Assembly (NCBI GenBank): GCA_031282925.1
Contig: JAITCT010000199.1
Coordinates: 1 to 6,812 of the forward strand
Reading direction: 5' to 3'
Source: Dysgonamonadaceae bacterium
GTDB taxonomy: Bacteria; Bacteroidota; Bacteroidia; Bacteroidales; Azobacteroidaceae
Length of the DNA: 6,812 nt
Part shown: positions 6,553 to 6,812 of the stretch, piece after piece
Layout of the letters: the number at the start of each line of letters is the position of its first letter
Numbering within the stretch: the first letter of the stretch is position 1
The notes under the pieces: generated by a model
What the model was told of the DNA's origin: nothing
The model's database searches: none
The model's input: only the letters and a program-made list of their open reading frames with translations
Program-made: the position numbers and the translations under genes

Positions 6553-6691
6553 AGTGAAATTACGAATTACGGGGGAAATTGACGATTGATAATTAGGAGA
6601 ATTACTCAGCCTCACTGCGCCATTGCGATCCGTAAGGCGAAGCAAAGGGGGGCACACACGGGTGCGCCCCTACTTAATTCGTAATTTCACT
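6553..6691. repeat. 139-bp element with perfect 17-bp terminal inverted repeats (MITE-like)
   Basis: AGTGAAATTACGAATTA (6553-6569) and TAATTCGTAATTTCACT (6675-6691) are exact reverse complements enclosing 105 bases with no open reading frame of note. The interior contains ATTGCGA-10 nt-GAAGCAA (6622-6645) and a GC-rich hairpin (6647-6670). No clear target-site duplication is seen at its edges (left flank ATCAGGG, right flank GAATTGC). Built like a non-autonomous mobile or extragenic palindromic repeat; whether it recurs in the genome cannot be told here. Confidence 0.6.
6647..6670. repeat. GC-rich hairpin inside the intergenic repeat
   Basis: GGGGGGCAC (6647-6655) pairs with GTGCGCCCC (6662-6670) with a single central G-G mismatch and a 6-base loop. 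Followed by TAC, the minus-strand reading (GTAGGGGCGCACCC...) resembles a GTAGGGGCG-type palindrome that I recall as scattered in many bacterial genomes. It could stop minus-strand read-through from the IS toward mgsA, though no U-run follows. Confidence 0.55.
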
Positions 6692-6692
6692 G

Positions 6693-6721
6693 AATTGCTT
6701 CAGGCTAACGCCTTCGCAATT
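6693..6721. repeat. Interrupted palindrome (ATTGCTTC...TCGCAAT type) at the IS edge
   Basis: AATTGC (6693-6698) pairs with GCAATT (6716-6721), and inside it AGGC (6702-6705) pairs with GCCT (6710-6713) around a TAAC loop. It shares ends with the module at 6622-6645 in the opposite orientation (GAAGCAA/TTGCTTC and ATTGCGA/TCGCAAT). This resembles common extragenic palindromic elements. The inferred IS end begins at its last base. Confidence 0.5.
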
Positions 6722-6812
6722 GTAAAAGTCAACTAATTCGTTACATGTTTGCGCGTTTGGCAGGCGGGATATTACCGATAGCGGAATGAGGTCTATGTTC
6801 ATTATAGTAGAC
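6721..6812. mobile_element. End of an IS3-family insertion sequence (continues past right edge)
   Basis: The transposase C-terminus at 6741-6812 is followed on its strand by about 20 bases ending ...GTTGACTTTTACA. Read inward from the element end, this is TGTAAAAGTCAACTAATTCG (6721-6740), which begins with the TG dinucleotide typical of IS3-family terminal inverted repeats. The end is thus placed at about 6721. The other end and any target duplication are outside the window, so the exact boundary is inferred. Confidence 0.6.
6741..6812 (-). CDS. IS3-family transposase (OrfB, integrase core) C-terminus, partial
   Basis: The minus strand from 6812 reads VYYNEHRPHSAIGNIPPAKR and then ANM and a TAA at 6743-6741. 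The YN-x-x-RPHSA-x-G-x-x-P-P-A motif is the characteristic end of the rve (DDE) integrase core of IS3-family OrfB transposases, just after the catalytic glutamate segment. Only the last 23 codons are in the window, so integrity of the DDE triad and the orfA/orfB frameshift cannot be judged. The stop lies about 20 bases from the inferred IS end, a normal arrangement for this family. Transcription points toward mgsA-leuB, with the GC-rich repeats in between. Confidence 0.85.
   Translation of the reverse strand, partial: VYYNEHRPHSAIGNIPPAKRANM

Noticed and set aside
6475..6740. tRNA, small RNA gene or CRISPR array in the right-hand intergenic region
   Set aside because: No cloverleaf or regularly spaced direct repeats; the structure seen is inverted repeats and an IS end.

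Overview
The window looks like Bacteroidales (Bacteroidota) chromosome. The evidence is three-fold. Start codons lack Shine-Dalgarno sequences and sit in AT-rich leaders. The two recognisable promoters match the Bacteroidota sigma-factor consensus TAnnTTTG. FolD, LeuB, MgsA and Ffh read as Bacteroidales-type orthologues. The core genes are moderate in GC, at roughly 55-58% in sampled 60-base stretches, while one accessory gene is much more AT-rich.

Layout, left to right. (1) Positions 1-1573, all minus strand. This block holds the N-terminal part of a nitroreductase-family protein running off the left edge, a complete AT-rich DUF1016/YhcG-type PD-(D/E)XK nuclease gene, and just upstream of it a 68-codon open fragment that resembles the C-terminus of a class I methyltransferase. 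(2) Positions 1574-1705 are a divergent intergenic region carrying the likely ffh promoter. (3) Positions 1706-4933, plus strand, hold ffh (SRP GTPase), folD (methylene-THF dehydrogenase/cyclohydrolase) and a cation diffusion facilitator (CDF) transporter. The gaps are 62 and 40 bases, so this is a probable operon. (4) Positions 4914-6474, minus strand, hold mgsA (methylglyoxal synthase) followed by leuB (3-isopropylmalate dehydrogenase), a probable two-gene operon with a consensus promoter at 6498-6528. The leuB and CDF genes converge and overlap by 20 bases. (5) Positions 6529-6812 are a repeat-rich intergenic mosaic (17-bp inverted repeat, GC-rich hairpins). It abuts the end of an IS3-family insertion sequence whose transposase C-terminus enters from the right edge.

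Functionally this is mostly housekeeping: protein targeting, one-carbon metabolism, metal export, a glycolytic bypass and leucine synthesis. Accessory material is confined to the two ends. I do not see a convincing new multi-gene system. The items most worth a second look are the AT-rich nuclease gene beside a truncated methyltransferase-like remnant, the altered metal site in the CDF transporter, and the composite repeat next to the IS end.
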